Assembly (NCBI GenBank): GCA_946539945.1
Contig: CAMNHX010000058.1
Location: 1-8,042 of the forward strand
Direction of reading: 5' to 3'
From: an uncultured Desulfobulbus sp.
GTDB taxonomy: Bacteria > Desulfobacterota > Desulfobulbia > Desulfobulbales > Desulfobulbaceae
Length of the DNA stretch: 8,042 nt
Part shown: one piece after another, positions 5,908 to 8,042 of the stretch
Layout of the letters: each line of letters starts with the position of its first letter
How positions within the stretch are numbered: position 1 is the first letter of the stretch
Notes under the pieces: model-generated
The model's input: only the letters and a program-made list of their open reading frames with translations
What the model was told of the DNA's origin: nothing
The model's database searches: none
Made by a program: the position numbers and the translations under genes

Positions 5908-7134
5908 ATGGATTCCTTTGCCTGGTTTGTCAGCCTGCGCTACCTGCGGGCCAAGCGCAAACAGAAGTTCATCTCCCTGATTACGCTCATCTCCACCTTG
6001 GGCGTGGCTGTGGGCGTGCTGGCGCTCATTGTGGTCATGTCAGTGTGGTCCGGTTTTACCGAGGCCCTGCGCGATCAGATCATTGGCATCAATGCCCATG
6101 TCATTGTCCAGAGCTACACCGGTCAGATTGACGACCCAAAGGGACTCATGGAAAAGGCAGCCAGTGTGCCCGGCGTTCTTGCCCTGACCCCGGTCATCTA
6201 CACGCAGGCCCTGATTTCCACGCCTGCTGCGTCCAGCGGTGTGTCCCTGCGCGGCATTGATCCAGCCAGCGCGGTGCGGGTCATTACCCTGAAGAACAAG
6301 ATGGAACTGGGCAGGCTGGACAGCCTGAACCAGCCCAATCCGCCAGCCATTGTTCTGGGGCGCGATCTGGCCACTGGCTTGCAGGTCAGCCCTGGCGACA
6401 GGGTGCAGCTTCTGGCGCCCAACGGCCCTCTGACGCCTATGGGTGTTCTGCCCAAGGTCAGGGTTGCTGAAGTGGGCGGCACTTTTTCCACAGGAATGTA
6501 CGAGTATGACGCCAATATGGCCTATCTGGGGCTGGAGACAGCCCGCAGTCTGGCTGGGCTTGATGCGGGTGCGGTCCACGCCATTGAGGTGCGGGTGCAA
6601 AACGTGGAGGCTGCCAATGAAACAGCAGCCGCCCTGCAGCGGCTTTTGGACTATCCCTTTGTGGTGCGGGACTGGATGCAGCTCAACCAGAACCTCTTTG
6701 CCGCGCTCAAACTGGAAAAGCTGGGTATTTTCATTGCCCTGGACCTGATCATTCTGGTGGCAGCGCTCAACATTGTCAGTGCCCTGATCATGCTGGTGAT
6801 GGAGAAAAACCGCGACATTGCCATCCTGAAATCCATGGGCGCGACCACGGGCGCGATCATGCGCATCTTTCTGTATCAGGGGCTGGTCATTGGCGTCACC
6901 GGCATGATTCTGGGCGTTTTTGGCGGTCTGGGACTCTGTGGAATTTTGAGCCGTTACAAGATTATCGAACTGCCTGCCAACGTGTATCCCATGTCAACCA
7001 TTCCGATCAAGGTCGTGCCTGCGGATGTAACGCTGATTGCCGTGTCTGCCCTGGCAATCACGCTCCTGGCCACGCTTTACCCCTCGCGCAAGGCAGCGCA
7101 GGTCCAGCCCGCCGAGGCTTTGAGCTATGAGTGA
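5908..7134 (+). CDS. lolC: LolC/LolE-family lipoprotein-releasing permease
   Basis: This is the inner-membrane subunit of the LolCDE-type ABC transporter, which extracts mature lipoproteins from the inner membrane and passes them to LolA for the outer membrane. The 408 residues show the family layout. The N terminus FVSLRYLRAKRKQ is followed by TM1 (about 22-46) and a large periplasmic MacB-like domain (about 47-270). TM2 (about 272-298), TM3 (about 322-347) and TM4 (about 374-392) belong to the FtsX-like domain, with the coupling segment EKNRDIAILKSMGA (299-312). Only one LolC/E-type gene is seen; many non-gammaproteobacteria use a single protein as a homodimer (sometimes called LolF), so the symbol could also be lolE. 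It begins 4 nt after lysS and overlaps lolD by 8 nt. MacB or other FtsX-family roles are less likely given the order and the LolD partner. Confidence 0.93.
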   Translation: MDSFAWFVSLRYLRAKRKQKFISLITLISTLGVAVGVLALIVVMSVWSGFTEALRDQIIGINAHVIVQSYTGQIDDPKGLMEKAASVPGVLALTPVIYTQALISTPAASSGVSLRGIDPASAVRVITLKNKMELGRLDSLNQPNPPAIVLGRDLATGLQVSPGDRVQLLAPNGPLTPMGVLPKVRVAEVGGTFSTGMYEYDANMAYLGLETARSLAGLDAGAVHAIEVRVQNVEAANETAAALQRLLDYPFVVRDWMQLNQNLFAALKLEKLGIFIALDLIILVAALNIVSALIMLVMEKNRDIAILKSMGATTGAIMRIFLYQGLVIGVTGMILGVFGGLGLCGILSRYKIIELPANVYPMSTIPIKVVPADVTLIAVSALAITLLATLYPSRKAAQVQPAEALSYE

Positions 7135-7813
7135 ACCGCTTCTTTTGGCCCGTGCGCTCTCCAAGTCCTACCAGAGCGGGGACAGACGCATTGCTGTGCT
7201 GGATGCCCTGGACTTTGCCGTGCAGCCGCAGGAACTCTGCGCCATAGTGGGTGCGTCTGGTTCGGGCAAGACCACGCTCCTGCAGATTCTGGGCACGCTG
7301 GACAGGCCGGACAGCGGGGACCTGCTGTTTCAGGGAGCCAGCCTGCTGGGCCTGTCAGACACAGCGCTGGCGCGGCGCAGGAACAGCGACATTGGCTTTC
7401 TCTTCCAGTTTCACCACCTGCTGCCTGAATTCAACGCCCTGGAAAACGTACTCATGCCTGCCCGGATTGCCGGGAAACTGGGGCCAGAACTGGAACAGCG
7501 GGCCACTGCTCTTTTGGAGGCTGTGGGTCTGGGAGCGCGTCTGGTCCACAGGAGTGGTGAGCTTTCCGGCGGTGAACAGCAGCGAGTGGCCCTGGCCCGG
7601 GCGCTGGTCATGCAGCCTAGGCTGCTTTTGGCAGATGAACCCACAGGCAATCTGGATGCAGACAGCGGCCAGAGGGTCTTCCAGCTTTTGCAGGACTTGA
7701 GCCGGACCCAGGGGCTGGCAGTTGTCATGGTGACGCACAATCTGGACCTGGCCCAAGGCATGGATCGCTGTTTGACCCTGCGGGGTGGCAAATTGGCGGC
7801 GTTTCAGGGATAG
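7127..7813 (+). CDS. lolD: LolD-type ABC transporter ATPase
   Basis: This is the cytoplasmic ATPase that powers lipoprotein release with the LolC/E permease. All ABC motifs are intact in its 228 residues: Walker A GASGSGKT (42-49), Q-loop Q94 in FLFQFHHLLPEFNALENV (91-108), signature LSGGEQQR (146-153), Walker B LLLADEP with E171, and switch H204. The FQFHHLLPEF segment is characteristic of LolD within the MacB/LolD group. The length is standard. Its ATG lies inside the end of lolC (8-nt overlap), which implies translational coupling and matched subunit amounts. GAGG upstream within lolC may serve as a weak ribosome site. The frame after its TAG stays open to the window end, but the domain is complete at the TAG, so that stop is taken as genuine. 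Confidence 0.95.
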   Translation: MSEPLLLARALSKSYQSGDRRIAVLDALDFAVQPQELCAIVGASGSGKTTLLQILGTLDRPDSGDLLFQGASLLGLSDTALARRRNSDIGFLFQFHHLLPEFNALENVLMPARIAGKLGPELEQRATALLEAVGLGARLVHRSGELSGGEQQRVALARALVMQPRLLLADEPTGNLDADSGQRVFQLLQDLSRTQGLAVVMVTHNLDLAQGMDRCLTLRGGKLAAFQG

Positions 7814-8026
7814 CGGGACCTTGTTGATCGCGAAAGAGGCATCTGTATTCAGGCACGACTTGTGCGTTATCGTGGGATGGACTTTCTGCGTCAGCCTTGT
7901 CTGAACCGGGACTTTGTTCCCAGTGATCAGCAGTTTGTGCATTTCAAGGCGGTATTGCAGCTTTTGAGTGTGTTGGCCGGAGACAAAGGCCTTGAATCGC
8001 TTCCCCTGATCAAGAGAGGTGAGATT

Positions 8027-8042
8027 GTGACAGTACGCAACG
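8027..8042 (+). CDS. Possible start of the next gene (cut by window edge)
   Basis: A GTG at 8027 follows AGAGAGGTGAG, a strong Shine-Dalgarno at good spacing, and opens MTVRN before the window ends. In Desulfovibrio-type genomes I recall bamA, the outer-membrane assembly protein, following lolD, so bamA is the natural guess, but five residues cannot show it. The same frame is open back to the lolD stop, with another in-frame ATG at 7877 that has no good ribosome site, so an earlier start cannot be excluded. Confidence 0.4.

Noticed and set aside
7355..7942. Minus-strand open frame of 195 codons opposite lolD and its downstream region
   Set aside because: Most of it is antisense to the intact lolD ATPase domain, and the part beyond lolD shows no ribosome site or family motif.

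Overview
The window reads as ordinary chromosome of a Gram-negative bacterium. The Lol lipoprotein-export pair and an AMIN-domain cell-wall amidase both imply an outer membrane. Gene content and protein sequence most resemble Desulfovibrionales-type sulfate reducers (old Deltaproteobacteria): a long-form HisG beside a monofunctional HisI, a TPR-AMIN-Amidase_3 protein, and lysS followed by lolC/E and lolD. This placement comes from recall of family sequences and synteny, not from a search, and is moderately confident.

Layout. On the minus strand, reading right to left from about 1545, a predicted promoter serves hisI, then hisG (33-nt gap), then a membrane-protein gene (35-nt gap) that runs off the left edge. 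The divergent intergenic region (1479-1735) holds that promoter with a perfect inverted repeat over its -35/spacer, a 28-nt perfect palindrome of REP type, a candidate plus-strand promoter, and a second stem-loop in the amidase leader. The amidase gene (1736-3955) follows on the plus strand. Next comes a 460-bp gene-free region (3956-4415) packed with short repeats: a 7-bp-stem hairpin, two diverged copies of a 28-nt unit, a four-unit heptamer tandem array and a second exact copy of the 28-nt palindrome. Then lysS, lolC/E and lolD form a tight plus-strand cluster (4-nt gap, then an 8-nt overlap). The last 230 bp carry a probable next gene start at 8027, perhaps bamA by synteny.

The genes are housekeeping: the first and third steps of histidine synthesis, septal peptidoglycan hydrolysis, lysine charging of tRNA, and lipoprotein release from the inner membrane. 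The amidase and Lol proteins share an envelope theme, but they are separated by the repeat island and are probably transcribed separately.

I looked for an undescribed system and did not find one. The items most worth checking are the repeat island, the inverted repeat over the his promoter, a Gly-to-Glu change in the HisG PRPP loop, and the unexplained open frame after lolD.
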